The position numbers were made by a program, and so were the translations under genes. Below are positions 35,940 to 44,682 of a stretch of 64,000 nucleotides of DNA, in pieces. The stretch is from Syntrophaceae bacterium UBA6087 (GTDB taxonomy: Bacteria; Desulfobacterota; Desulfomonilia; UBA1062): positions 146,589 through 210,588 of the forward strand of contig DIXF01000008.1 of the NCBI GenBank assembly GCA_002448235.1. Direction: 5' to 3'. Positions within the stretch are counted from its first letter, which is position 1. Each line of letters opens with the position of its first letter. The notes under the pieces were generated by a model. The model worked only from the letters and a program-made list of their open reading frames with translations. It had not been told where the DNA came from and made no database searches.

Positions 35940-36250
35940 CCGTTTATCCTCGTTCTTTTAAGTTCACAGGGTATCCTTCGGTAGATATGGGCATACAGAT
36001 CCATATCAATGTATCGTTACTATATACTGTAAGTCCTTTCCTCTGCCGGTCAATGCGATGCTTCTCAGTTCTTAAATGCTGCTTAAAAGGAAAGATATTC
36101 CGCCATGCACACATCGTATCCAAGCCCAGTTGTGAATCCTAAGCGGTGGATTACTATTTCTGTATCGAGGCAAGTAGTTCACTGGTCAGGTCCTAACGGC
36201 AATCGATCGGCCCCGATGTAAATTTCTTGGGCAGGAGGGTACTCTTCAAA

Positions 36251-38503
36251 GTGTGGTTCAAATGGGTTCCCTGGAAGTTTATGGTAAGCCGCCTGGCACG
36301 GTCGGGAGGCTTCATCGACCCGGTCAAGATACTCTTCAAGATCGAGGCGTTCTCCCAGCCCATGGATATTCAGAAGCCTCTGGAGATGCTCAGGTCGGGG
36401 ATGGCCTTTCATGCACGGGGCATCCTGAACACGAGCGCAATCCAGCATAACCTCGACTGGATATGGCCTTACTGGGTTGAGCGGCAGTATAATCCGTTCG
36501 ACATATCCTTTGTCCCCCGCTCTTTTCTGCTGACCCACATCAATCTCACACAAAGGAACTGGACGGCGATAGGCCTTCCTGATTGCAACAGCTTCTGTAT
36601 CGTGGATCCCAAAGGTCTGCTCACCCCTTTCTGGGACAGCTGGTCCATCGACGCGTGGATAGTCTGCAAAGATGGAAAGGGTCTCTTCCCGTCCCGTGTC
36701 CGTAACTCGGACCAGCGGCTCGATCTCAAGGAAGGACTAGCCGTCGAGACCCACAGCCGCGTCCTGGGAATGGACCTCAAAGCCCGTCATGAGGTACAGC
36801 GTGCCGGGGACGTTCCCGCCTGTGTGACGGACCTGACGGCAAAGAGCAGCAGAGAGGCATGGCTGGCCGTATCCATACGGCCGTACAATCCTGAGGGGGT
36901 GAGTTTCGTCACCACCATATCCCGGGAATCCGATCCCTCGGTATGGAAGATCGACGGGCACAAAGAGGTGCACTTCGACCCGGCACCTTCGTATCACCGG
37001 TTTTCCTATTACCGTCACGGCGATGTACACACGCGTCTCTTCGAAGACCAGAATGAGACGGAAGTCACCTGCAATGTGGGGATGGCAAGTGCTGCAGCCA
37101 TGTATCCTTTGGGCAGGGATACGGAAAAACATGTACGGATAACGGTGCCTCTGGTTTCCGGACATGCCGCAAAAAAATCCTGCTCTTCGCCGGTGAGCTG
37201 GGAGGATGCGCTCCGGAGATGTGCTTCATTCAATTTGCCGGAAAAGAGGTTTCAGGAACTCACGGAAGGGTCAATCCGCGCCCTTGTCCTGCTCAGCCCC
37301 GACGGCGTTGTGTATCCGGGCCCGTACACCTACAAGCGGTTCTGGTTCAGGGATGCCGCCTTCATTCTCAATGCATTGCTTTGTCTGGGCCTGTTCGAGA
37401 GGGTGGAAAAGATCCTCGACACCTACCCCGGCCGGCAGATCCCGAATGGGTTCTACCTCTCGCAGGAGGGCGAATGGGATTCCAACGGTGAAGCGCTCTG
37501 GATCATCAGGCGATACTGCGAGCTCACGGGAATGCCACCGAAATCTTCATGGCGCAGATCGATACTCAAAGGTGCGCGTTGGATATTGAACAAACGCCTC
37601 CCGCCGGATTCCGGGGAGCTCCATGCCGGGCTGTTCCCTCCGGGTTTCAGCGCAGAGCATCTGGGGCCGAACGATTACTACTACTGGGACGATTTCTGGG
37701 GCGTGGCAGGACTCCGTGCCGCGGCTGATCTCCTCGAAGCGTACGAAGATTTCAGAAGGGCCGACAAGCTCCGTGACGAATCAAACCTTTTTCTCAAGGC
37801 CGTGGAGCAGAGTCTTTCGCGGGTAGCCGATCGCCTGGGGCGGCCCGGCATGCCCGCCTCTCCCTATCGCCGCCTGGACTCAGGCGCGATCGGCTCGCTT
37901 GTATCCGGCTATCCGCTCCAGATATTCCCGCAGAAGGATCGCAGGCTCATGGACACCCTTGATTTTCTCCTCGACGGGTGTCTTGTCAACGACGGGTTTT
38001 TCCTCGACATCATCCATTCCGGGATCAATCCCTATCTCACGCTTCATCTGGCTCAAGCCCTCATGCGGGCCGGTCGTGAAGGCTGCCTCGACCTGTACCG
38101 CACCGTTGCCGATCTGGCTTCGCCCACGGGGAGGTGGCCTGAGGCAATACACCCGCGCACCCTGGGCGGGTGCATGGGAGACGGCGATCATGTGTGGGCC
38201 GCTGCGGAGTGGATACTCATGGTCCGTAACAGCTTTATCCGCGAGGAAGGCAATAAGATCGTCCTGGGCTCAGGCATTTTTCCTTCATGGTGCCGCAAGA
38301 ACGATGTGATCTCTTTCGGCCCTGCACCCACTCCCTTCGGAGAAATGTCGGTAAGGGTGGAACCGAAAATCCAGGGCCTCCAGGTGAGTTGGGAGGGGGC
38401 GTGGCGAACATGCCCGCCTGCGCTGGAAGTATCGGTCCCGGGATTCGATTCCCTTGTGCCCGGCCCTGAAGAAACTTCGGTCATGCTCTCCTGGAAAGGA
38501 TAG
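36251..38503 (+). CDS. six-hairpin glycosidase-like protein
   Basis: About 750 residues. The C-terminal half (about 330-690) has repeated helix pairs with YTYKRFWFRDAAFILNALL, GEWDSNGEALWIIRRYCEL, YYWDDFWGVAGLRAAADLLE and GDGDHVWAAAEWILMVRN, typical of (alpha/alpha)6-barrel glycosidases such as GH15-like or glycogen-debranching enzymes. The N-terminal half looks like a beta-rich domain. I cannot assign a substrate. AGGAGG at 36233-36238 points to the GTG at 36251 rather than the TTG at 36227. No export signal is visible, so it is probably cytoplasmic. It is 2 bp upstream of the glycosyltransferase fusion, implying joint action on a glycan or glycolipid. Confidence 0.65.
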   Translation: MWFKWVPWKFMVSRLARSGGFIDPVKILFKIEAFSQPMDIQKPLEMLRSGMAFHARGILNTSAIQHNLDWIWPYWVERQYNPFDISFVPRSFLLTHINLTQRNWTAIGLPDCNSFCIVDPKGLLTPFWDSWSIDAWIVCKDGKGLFPSRVRNSDQRLDLKEGLAVETHSRVLGMDLKARHEVQRAGDVPACVTDLTAKSSREAWLAVSIRPYNPEGVSFVTTISRESDPSVWKIDGHKEVHFDPAPSYHRFSYYRHGDVHTRLFEDQNETEVTCNVGMASAAAMYPLGRDTEKHVRITVPLVSGHAAKKSCSSPVSWEDALRRCASFNLPEKRFQELTEGSIRALVLLSPDGVVYPGPYTYKRFWFRDAAFILNALLCLGLFERVEKILDTYPGRQIPNGFYLSQEGEWDSNGEALWIIRRYCELTGMPPKSSWRRSILKGARWILNKRLPPDSGELHAGLFPPGFSAEHLGPNDYYYWDDFWGVAGLRAAADLLEAYEDFRRADKLRDESNLFLKAVEQSLSRVADRLGRPGMPASPYRRLDSGAIGSLVSGYPLQIFPQKDRRLMDTLDFLLDGCLVNDGFFLDIIHSGINPYLTLHLAQALMRAGREGCLDLYRTVADLASPTGRWPEAIHPRTLGGCMGDGDHVWAAAEWILMVRNSFIREEGNKIVLGSGIFPSWCRKNDVISFGPAPTPFGEMSVRVEPKIQGLQVSWEGAWRTCPPALEVSVPGFDSLVPGPEETSVMLSWKG

Positions 38504-38505
38504 GA

Positions 38506-40563
38506 ATGAACATCCTGATGTTCACGAACACATACCTGCCCCACGTCGGCGGTGTCGCAAGGAGCGTGCATAGTTTTATCGAAGCTCTCAGGAATAAAGG
38601 GCATCGGGCCAGGGTAGTGGCCCCCTGCTTCAACGGAACTCCTCTGAAAGAGCCCGATGTCTTCAGAATTCCTGCCATAAGGAACTTCAACGGTTCCGGG
38701 TTCTCTACGCCTCTTTTTGCCCCGGGTACAGTTTCAGAAGCGGTTGAGGATTTCAGGCCGGACATCATCCATTCCCACCATCCTTTTCTTCTGGGCAATA
38801 CTGCACTGAGATATGCATCCTTCTTCCGCATACCCATCGTGTTTACCCACCATACCCTGTATGAGCGCTATACCCACTATATACCGGGCGACTCCCTTCT
38901 GCTGAGGCGGTTTGTCGTGAGCCTTGCCGTGCGCTACTGCAATGCATGCGATGCGGTCGTTGCCCCGAGCACGTCGCTGGCCTCCATGATAACCGATCGC
39001 GGGGTACGTACGCCGATAAAGGTCATTCCCACCGGCGTGAACCGGCAATGCTTTTCGCAGCAGGAGGCAGCCCTGTTGAAAAAGAGGCTGGCAATCCCTT
39101 CGGATGCATTTGTGATCGGCCACGTCGGAAGACTTGCAAAGGAGAAGAACCTTGAATTTCTGGCCCTTGCTCTGTCCCGCTACCTGCGTGCAAATCGGGA
39201 CGATCACGTCATAATCGCAGGGGCAGGCCCCATGGAAGAATATGTGAGAGAACTCTTCGCACACCATGGACTCAACAAGCGGCTCCACATGCTGGGAATC
39301 CTGGACGGGGTAGAACTGCCTTTCGTATACCGGGCCATGGATGTATTCGCCTTTTCTTCCCAGAGCGAGACACAGGGTCTTGTCATCACCGAGGCGTTTG
39401 CCTCCGGTGTACCTGTAGTTGCCCTGGACGGACCGGGGGTGAGGGATGTGGTGAAGGACGGGATAAACGGAAGGCTCATAAGGGGCAGCGATCTCGGTGC
39501 TTTCATCACCGCTCTGGAGTGGATGAAATCACTGGGAGAAGATGGGAAGAAGAAGATAGAAGCGGCCGTGTTCGATACGGCTGCCGAATTCGATATGGGA
39601 AGAAGCGCTGAAAAGCTCCTTTCTCTGTATGGCTCCCTCGTGAATCATTCCTCAAAGACCGCCTCCCAGGCGACCTCGTACAGGAATATGCTCGCTACCC
39701 ACGGCCGCATCATGGGGAACACACTGACCTCAGTGGTTCAAGCCGTTACGCCCATATCGCGGGAGATATACTCGTGCAGCGACAACCTGCCGCAAGATAC
39801 GGAGATCCAGACTCTTCTGGCCCGGCACTCCGGCATAGGGGCGTGCATTACCGGGTATTTCATATCGATTTACATAAGAATGCAGAAAGTCTCCTGGCAC
39901 AAACATCAGGAAGGACTCGAGTATCTGAAAAAGCAGCTTCAAAAAGAGGAACCCGTGCTGGTGTCGTTCTGGCACGGCAAGTATCTGCCGCTCTTCGCCC
40001 TTCTCGAAGGGCTGCATGGATGCATCTTTGCCAGCTGTTCTTTCAGGGGAGAGGTTGTCGCCGAGATCTGCAGGAGATTCGGCTACGAATGCATCCTCAT
40101 CCCCGAGCATGCCCGGACCAGGGCAGTCGATATCATGGCCAGATCCATCCTTCATTACGGCGTAGGCGCAGTGGCAGCCGACGGACCACGGGGACCTTAT
40201 CGCGTATTCAAGCGGGGATCCGTGCAGCTTTCCTCCGAACTGGGGATGACCGTCATTCCGATGTCGGTTGCAACCTTTCCGAAAATCGTTTCACGGAGAC
40301 GCTGGGACCGGTATGAAGCACCCCTGCCCTTCGGACATGTCTATCTCATGATCGGGAGCGGCATACCGGTGCCTGTGGGATTGAAATCCCATGAGATCGA
40401 TTCATGGTCGCGCAAGCTTAAAGCCGCGTTGGATGACGTGGATGAGAAAGCTGAGGAAGGGTTGCGTTCAAAAGTACTTCAGACCAAGAGGATAACTCAT
40501 GGCAAAAAATTATTACGAGATATTGGGCGTTCCAAAGAGCGCTTCCGGGAAGGATATCCGTGA
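38506..40563 (+). CDS. fused GT4 glycosyltransferase and DUF374-type acyltransferase
   Basis: A 685-residue fusion. Residues 1 to about 385 are a GT-B glycosyltransferase of family GT4 (FTNTYLPHVGGVARSVHSF; HVGRLAKEKNLEFLA; SETQGLVITEAFASGVPVVA, with the donor-binding E-x7-E). Residues about 455-650 resemble DUF374 lysophospholipid-acyltransferase-like domains (VSFWHGKYLP; ASCSFRGEVVAEI; AADGPRGPYRVFKRGSV). A single polypeptide that glycosylates and acylates suggests glycolipid or lipid A-like assembly. The last 65 nt overlap dnaJ in another reading frame. I do not know a characterised protein with this order. Confidence 0.8.
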   Translation: MNILMFTNTYLPHVGGVARSVHSFIEALRNKGHRARVVAPCFNGTPLKEPDVFRIPAIRNFNGSGFSTPLFAPGTVSEAVEDFRPDIIHSHHPFLLGNTALRYASFFRIPIVFTHHTLYERYTHYIPGDSLLLRRFVVSLAVRYCNACDAVVAPSTSLASMITDRGVRTPIKVIPTGVNRQCFSQQEAALLKKRLAIPSDAFVIGHVGRLAKEKNLEFLALALSRYLRANRDDHVIIAGAGPMEEYVRELFAHHGLNKRLHMLGILDGVELPFVYRAMDVFAFSSQSETQGLVITEAFASGVPVVALDGPGVRDVVKDGINGRLIRGSDLGAFITALEWMKSLGEDGKKKIEAAVFDTAAEFDMGRSAEKLLSLYGSLVNHSSKTASQATSYRNMLATHGRIMGNTLTSVVQAVTPISREIYSCSDNLPQDTEIQTLLARHSGIGACITGYFISIYIRMQKVSWHKHQEGLEYLKKQLQKEEPVLVSFWHGKYLPLFALLEGLHGCIFASCSFRGEVVAEICRRFGYECILIPEHARTRAVDIMARSILHYGVGAVAADGPRGPYRVFKRGSVQLSSELGMTVIPMSVATFPKIVSRRRWDRYEAPLPFGHVYLMIGSGIPVPVGLKSHEIDSWSRKLKAALDDVDEKAEEGLRSKVLQTKRITHGKKLLRDIGRSKERFREGYP

Positions 40564-41632
40564 GGCATACCGAAAGCTTTCCAGAAAGTGGCACCCGGAC
40601 GTGAACCCAGGGAATAAACAGGCTGAAGAAAGGTTCAAGGAAATAAGCAATGCCTATGAAGTATTGAGCAACGACGAAAAGCGCAAGCTTTATGATGAGT
40701 TCGGAGAAGAGGGATTGAGCTATGGGTTCGACCCTGAAGGAGCACGGCAGTATCAGGAGTGGTCTGACCGTCAAGAACGCGGTGGAAGGGGCGGCAGCGG
40801 GGAGTTCGGAAGGTATCACAGTTTTGAGGATCTCTTTGGAGAGGCCTTCGATTTCGGCGTTGAGCGCGGAGGTCATGCTGCTCGCCGGACGTTTCGCGGA
40901 AGCGATATCGAATCGGGCATCACCATCGATTTCATCTCCGCCCTGAAAGGGACCAAGACGGAGATCTCAATGAACAAGGCAAAACCTTGCCCGACTTGCA
41001 GAGGTACAGGGGTCGACCCGAACTCCGGGCTTTCGGTCTGCTCGGTATGCGGCGGCGGCCGCCGCATCAACGTTGCGAGAGGTCCCATGGAATTCACGAG
41101 AACATGTCCGGGATGCAACGGGACCGGCCGGGTCGGAAAGGAGTGCCCCGCCTGTCAGGGAAACGGCGTCGTCAAAGGATTGGAAAGGATCAACGTCGTG
41201 ATCCCTCCGGGCGTAAAAGACGGCTTCAAGCTTAAGCTTTCAGGGAAAGGAGAGCCTGGCGGGCCCAGGGGAAAGCCGGGAGATCTGTACCTCACCGTTC
41301 ATGTGGCAGAGCACCCGCTGCTGAAGCGTGACAACGACGACCTTACCATGGAGGTGCCGATCACGGTCGGCGAGGCCATTGAAGGCCGGACTATCACCGT
41401 GCCCACTCCCGACGGCCATATCAATATCAAGGTTCCGCCGAAGAGCCAGAGCGGCCAGAGGTTGAAGGTCCGCGGCAAAGGCGCCGCAAACCCAAAGACA
41501 AAACAGCGGGGTGACCTCTTCATCAAGCTCCTGATAAAGGTTCCCAAGACGGAAAACAGAGAGGCCATTGAGGCAGCCGAGAAGATAGAATCACTGTATA
41601 CGGAGAACGTCAGAGAAGGAATCAGGCTGTAG
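40499..41632 (+). CDS. dnaJ: chaperone DnaJ (Hsp40, type I)
   Basis: A 377-residue co-chaperone of DnaK. The J domain has the HPD motif in KWHPDVNPG. A short Gly-rich linker follows, then four CxxCxGxG-type zinc motifs (CPTCRGTG, CSVCGGGR, CPGCNGTG, CPACQGNG) and the C-terminal substrate-binding domains. Its ATG lies inside the end of the upstream acyltransferase gene (65-nt overlap), with AGAGG about 8 nt before it. It converges on a CbpM-like gene, suggesting a CbpA-like role despite its zinc fingers. dnaK is not nearby. Confidence 0.93.
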   Translation: MAKNYYEILGVPKSASGKDIREAYRKLSRKWHPDVNPGNKQAEERFKEISNAYEVLSNDEKRKLYDEFGEEGLSYGFDPEGARQYQEWSDRQERGGRGGSGEFGRYHSFEDLFGEAFDFGVERGGHAARRTFRGSDIESGITIDFISALKGTKTEISMNKAKPCPTCRGTGVDPNSGLSVCSVCGGGRRINVARGPMEFTRTCPGCNGTGRVGKECPACQGNGVVKGLERINVVIPPGVKDGFKLKLSGKGEPGGPRGKPGDLYLTVHVAEHPLLKRDNDDLTMEVPITVGEAIEGRTITVPTPDGHINIKVPPKSQSGQRLKVRGKGAANPKTKQRGDLFIKLLIKVPKTENREAIEAAEKIESLYTENVREGIRL

Positions 41633-41637
41633 CGAAA

Positions 41638-41958
41638 TTACTTCTCCAGCTTGCTGAGCAGTTTTGTAAACTCTTCCGCCAGTTGTTTCAGGATCTCGTC
41701 GAACTGGCACCGCATCTCGATCATGTTCTGCCCCATGTGGAGTATGACCTCAACCCCGGGGATATTTACATCCATATCCTCGATAAGGGTCTTCGCTAGC
41801 TGAATCTTCTCAATCTCTGACGAAGGCAGGAGCTTCCCGCTCTCTTTCCCGTCACTGCAGAAAGTGATCACCTGTTCCCTCTCCATCATATGGATAAGAT
41901 CCTCCTGCACCTGAAAAACCTCGACGATCTCGCCGATCGTCCAGAATTCCTTCTCCAT
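41638..41958 (-). CDS. MerR-like chaperone modulator (CbpM family)
   Basis: A 106-residue protein with an N-terminal MerR-type winged-helix start (FWTIGEIVEVFQVQEDLIH) and a helical C-terminus (ILKQLAEEFTKLLSKLEK). The size and form match CbpM, which binds the J domain of CbpA and blocks its action. It lies 5 bp from the end of dnaJ but on the opposite strand. GGAGG precedes the ATG. A DNA-binding repressor role is an alternative. Confidence 0.75.
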   Translation of the reverse strand: MEKEFWTIGEIVEVFQVQEDLIHMMEREQVITFCSDGKESGKLLPSSEIEKIQLAKTLIEDMDVNIPGVEVILHMGQNMIEMRCQFDEILKQLAEEFTKLLSKLEK

Positions 41959-42165
41959 CCCGTTCCTCCGGGGCTTTTGGGACGTTCGAGCCTGCAGCGC
42001 AAAAGGCCGGAAACGGATGCTTCAGCCTATATGCGGGAAAATAAATTTATCAACCGGCCATACACTGTACGATATGAATATCATGTTCGTTATCAAGTGT
42101 GCATGGATGGAGCAATGAATATCGATACTTGTATCTTCATTCTTTCCGAGATAGGGTTCTTTTAA

Positions 42166-44178
42166 ATGGATACGGTTTTTTTAAGCGACCTCATCACGGT
42201 ATTTGCGCTCTCCATAGCGGTTCTGCTGCTCTTCCTGCGAATGCGCGTCCCCTCCATCATAGGCTTTCTCCTGACCGGAATACTTGCCGGGCCTTCCGGA
42301 TTGAAGCTCATCCAGTCAGGACACCAGGTCGAGCTTATCTCCGAGTTCGGTGTAGTTCTTCTGCTCTTTACCATCGGCATCGAGTTCTCGCTGAAAGGAC
42401 TTCTCCAGATAAAGAAGTACGTGTTCCTCGGCGGGACAATCCAGATGGTGCTCACCACGACTCTCTGTTTAGCAGCGGCTGAGCTTGTCGGGCTCGAGAT
42501 TCATGAGGCGATCTTCGTCTCTCTGCTCGTATCGCTCAGTTCCACTGCAATCGTACTCAAAATACTCGACGAGCGGGCCGAGACGAATTCTCCCCAGGGA
42601 AGGAACACGCTCGGCATCCTCATTTTTCAGGACATCTCCGTCCTCGCCATCATGCTTGCCATCCCCTTCCTGGCCGGATCCTCCACGATTCTTCAAGATT
42701 CGCCGGGAGTATTCCTGGTCAAAGGCCTCGCATTGATCGCGCTCTTTTTCCTCGGCTATAAGTGGATCGTGCCGGCGCTTCTGAGCCTTGTCGCCAAGAC
42801 ACGCAATAATGAGCTCTTCCTCATGAGCATCATACTTATCTGCTTAAGCGTCGCCTGGCTTACCTATTCTCTCGGCCTGTCGCTTGCCTTAGGCGCGTTT
42901 CTCGCGGGCCTCATCATTTCGGAATCAGAGTACAGCCACGACGCCCTTGGCCGCATCCTTCCCTTCCGGGACGTGTTCGTGAGCGTCTTCTTCATCTCCA
43001 TAGGCATGCTCCTGGACGTATCGTTCCTCATTCAGCATCTTGTGCTCATCAGCCTGCTCGTTGCCGGGATCGTCCTGCTCAAGTTTATCACCGGATCGGC
43101 GGCAACGTTCGGCCTCGGATTTCCCTTAAGGATCAGCATACTGGTCGGCCTTGCCCTGGCGCAGGTTGGAGAGTTCTCGTTCATCCTGAGCAAGACGGGC
43201 TATCACTATGGGTTGATGAGCTTGAACCACTATCAGCTTTTCCTCGCGACCTCGCTCGTTACCATGGCCGCGACGCCTTTCCTCATGAGCGTCTCGCCGC
43301 GAACCGCGGACTGGTTTATGAACCTCCCGCTGCCCGAGAGATTCAAGCATGCCATGATGCCTGCAGGGATCATGGCCTTGAACGACGATGCAGCTCAGTA
43401 TGCGGATCATCTCATTGTAGTGGGGTACGGCGTCAACGGAAGGAATGTGTCCAAGGCTGCGCGTATGGCGGGCATCCCGTATGTCATTCTCGAAATCAAC
43501 CCGGATACGGTGCATTCCGAGCGTGAAGAGGGAGAACCGATCTTTTACGGAGACGCTACCCAGGAGGCAGTGCTCAACCATGTCGGGATCATTCGGGCGC
43601 GTGTCCTGGTCATTGCCATTCCCGATGTTACGGCAACCCGGATGATCACCTCCCTTGCAAAGGGTCTCAACCCCAAGGTGCATATCATCGCGCGCACCCG
43701 CTTTGTCAGCGAGGTAAAGCCGCTGTATGACCTGGGTGCCGACGAAGTTATCCCCGAAGAATATGAGACTTCCATCGAGATATTCTCCCGCGCACTGTCC
43801 GAATACCTCATCCCGAGGGACGACATCGAGCGCATGATCGCAGAGCTCCGCTCCGGAGGCTACCAGATGCTCCGCACCCTTTCGGGGGACGCGACGACTA
43901 CATCGAACTTCGGGCTTTACATTCCGGACTTCAAGATTACCACGCTCAGGGTAAAGAAAAATTCCGCGGCAGCGGGCAAGAGCCTCACGGAACTCGAGCT
44001 GCGAAAAAGGTTCCGTGTGAGCATCCTCGCAATCCGAAGGGGTGGCGAGACCATACTGAACCCCGGCGGTGACGATATATTGTGTCCTCTGGACAATATC
44101 ATCGTGACAGGCCAGATGGAGTGCATCCTGGATATCATCCCGCTGCTGCGCGACCCCGGCAATAGCAAAGATGCATAG
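42166..44178 (+). CDS. KefB-type monovalent cation:proton antiporter (CPA2) with RCK domain
   Basis: A 670-residue protein. About 12 membrane helices (residues 1-390) carry CPA2 features such as LLFTIGIEFSL, SSTAIVLKIL and GAFLAGLIISES. An RCK/TrkA-N Rossmann domain follows (LIVVGYGVNGRNVSKAARMA; FYGDATQEAVL), then a TrkA-C domain at about 575-660. It would exchange K+ or Na+ for protons under nucleotide or ligand control. No KefF/KefG-type partner is adjacent. Confidence 0.92.
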   Translation: MDTVFLSDLITVFALSIAVLLLFLRMRVPSIIGFLLTGILAGPSGLKLIQSGHQVELISEFGVVLLLFTIGIEFSLKGLLQIKKYVFLGGTIQMVLTTTLCLAAAELVGLEIHEAIFVSLLVSLSSTAIVLKILDERAETNSPQGRNTLGILIFQDISVLAIMLAIPFLAGSSTILQDSPGVFLVKGLALIALFFLGYKWIVPALLSLVAKTRNNELFLMSIILICLSVAWLTYSLGLSLALGAFLAGLIISESEYSHDALGRILPFRDVFVSVFFISIGMLLDVSFLIQHLVLISLLVAGIVLLKFITGSAATFGLGFPLRISILVGLALAQVGEFSFILSKTGYHYGLMSLNHYQLFLATSLVTMAATPFLMSVSPRTADWFMNLPLPERFKHAMMPAGIMALNDDAAQYADHLIVVGYGVNGRNVSKAARMAGIPYVILEINPDTVHSEREEGEPIFYGDATQEAVLNHVGIIRARVLVIAIPDVTATRMITSLAKGLNPKVHIIARTRFVSEVKPLYDLGADEVIPEEYETSIEIFSRALSEYLIPRDDIERMIAELRSGGYQMLRTLSGDATTTSNFGLYIPDFKITTLRVKKNSAAAGKSLTELELRKRFRVSILAIRRGGETILNPGGDDILCPLDNIIVTGQMECILDIIPLLRDPGNSKDA

Positions 44179-44295
44179 CTTTACAAATCGCAAGGAAAAG
44201 ACCGCTACGGAAAAGTTCGATCAATATTTGCCTGATTAATTTATAATTTCAGCCAATAATTGTTCATTTCTCCACTGCCGGCATACAAATCGGTA

Positions 44296-44324
44296 TTGAC
44301 ATGGAATTTAATTTACCCTATCGA
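44296..44324 (+). promoter_or_regulatory. groS: groESL promoter
   Basis: TTGACA at 44296-44301 is a consensus -35 box. With a 17-bp spacer the -10 region falls at TATCGA (44319-44324), a weaker match, just before the CIRCE element. Confidence 0.65.
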
Positions 44325-44327
44325 GTA

Positions 44328-44354
44328 TTAGCACTCATTACAACCGAGTGCTAA
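44328..44354 (+). promoter_or_regulatory. CIRCE operator (HrcA-binding site)
   Basis: TTAGCACTC (44328-44336), a 9-nt spacer and GAGTGCTAA (44346-44354) match the CIRCE consensus exactly. It overlaps the expected transcription start of groESL, so HrcA should repress the operon until heat or unfolding stress. hrcA is not in the window. Confidence 0.97.
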
Positions 44355-44377
44355 CAATTCATTGCAGGGGGTACATA

Positions 44378-44665
44378 ATGAAGATTCGGCCGTTACAGGA
44401 TCGGATAATTGTTCAGCGTCTTGAGGAAGAAGAGAAAACCGCGGGTGGGATCATCATCCCGGATACCGCCAAGGAAAAGCCCCAGATGGGCAAAGTGATC
44501 GCTGCAGGCAAAGGCAAGAAGACCGAAGAAGGCAAGGTGCTGCCTCTCGATGTGAAAAAGGGCGACAAGGTCCTCTTTTCCAAGTATTCGGGCACGGAAG
44601 TCAAGGTCGAAGGCGAAGAATACCTCATCATGAGGGAAGACGATATCCTGGGAATCGTGGAATAA
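44378..44665 (+). CDS. groS: co-chaperonin GroES
   Basis: A 95-residue Hsp10 subunit starting MKIRPLQDRIIVQRL, with the mobile-loop region (EEEEKTAGGIIIPDTAKEK) and the YLIMREDDILGIVE end. The ATG at 44378 has GGGGG upstream; an in-frame ATG at 44348 lies inside the CIRCE element and is rejected. It forms the heptameric lid of GroEL and is 17 bp upstream of groL. Confidence 0.98.
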   Translation: MKIRPLQDRIIVQRLEEEEKTAGGIIIPDTAKEKPQMGKVIAAGKGKKTEEGKVLPLDVKKGDKVLFSKYSGTEVKVEGEEYLIMREDDILGIVE

Positions 44666-44682
44666 CGAGGGAGGAATTTTTT

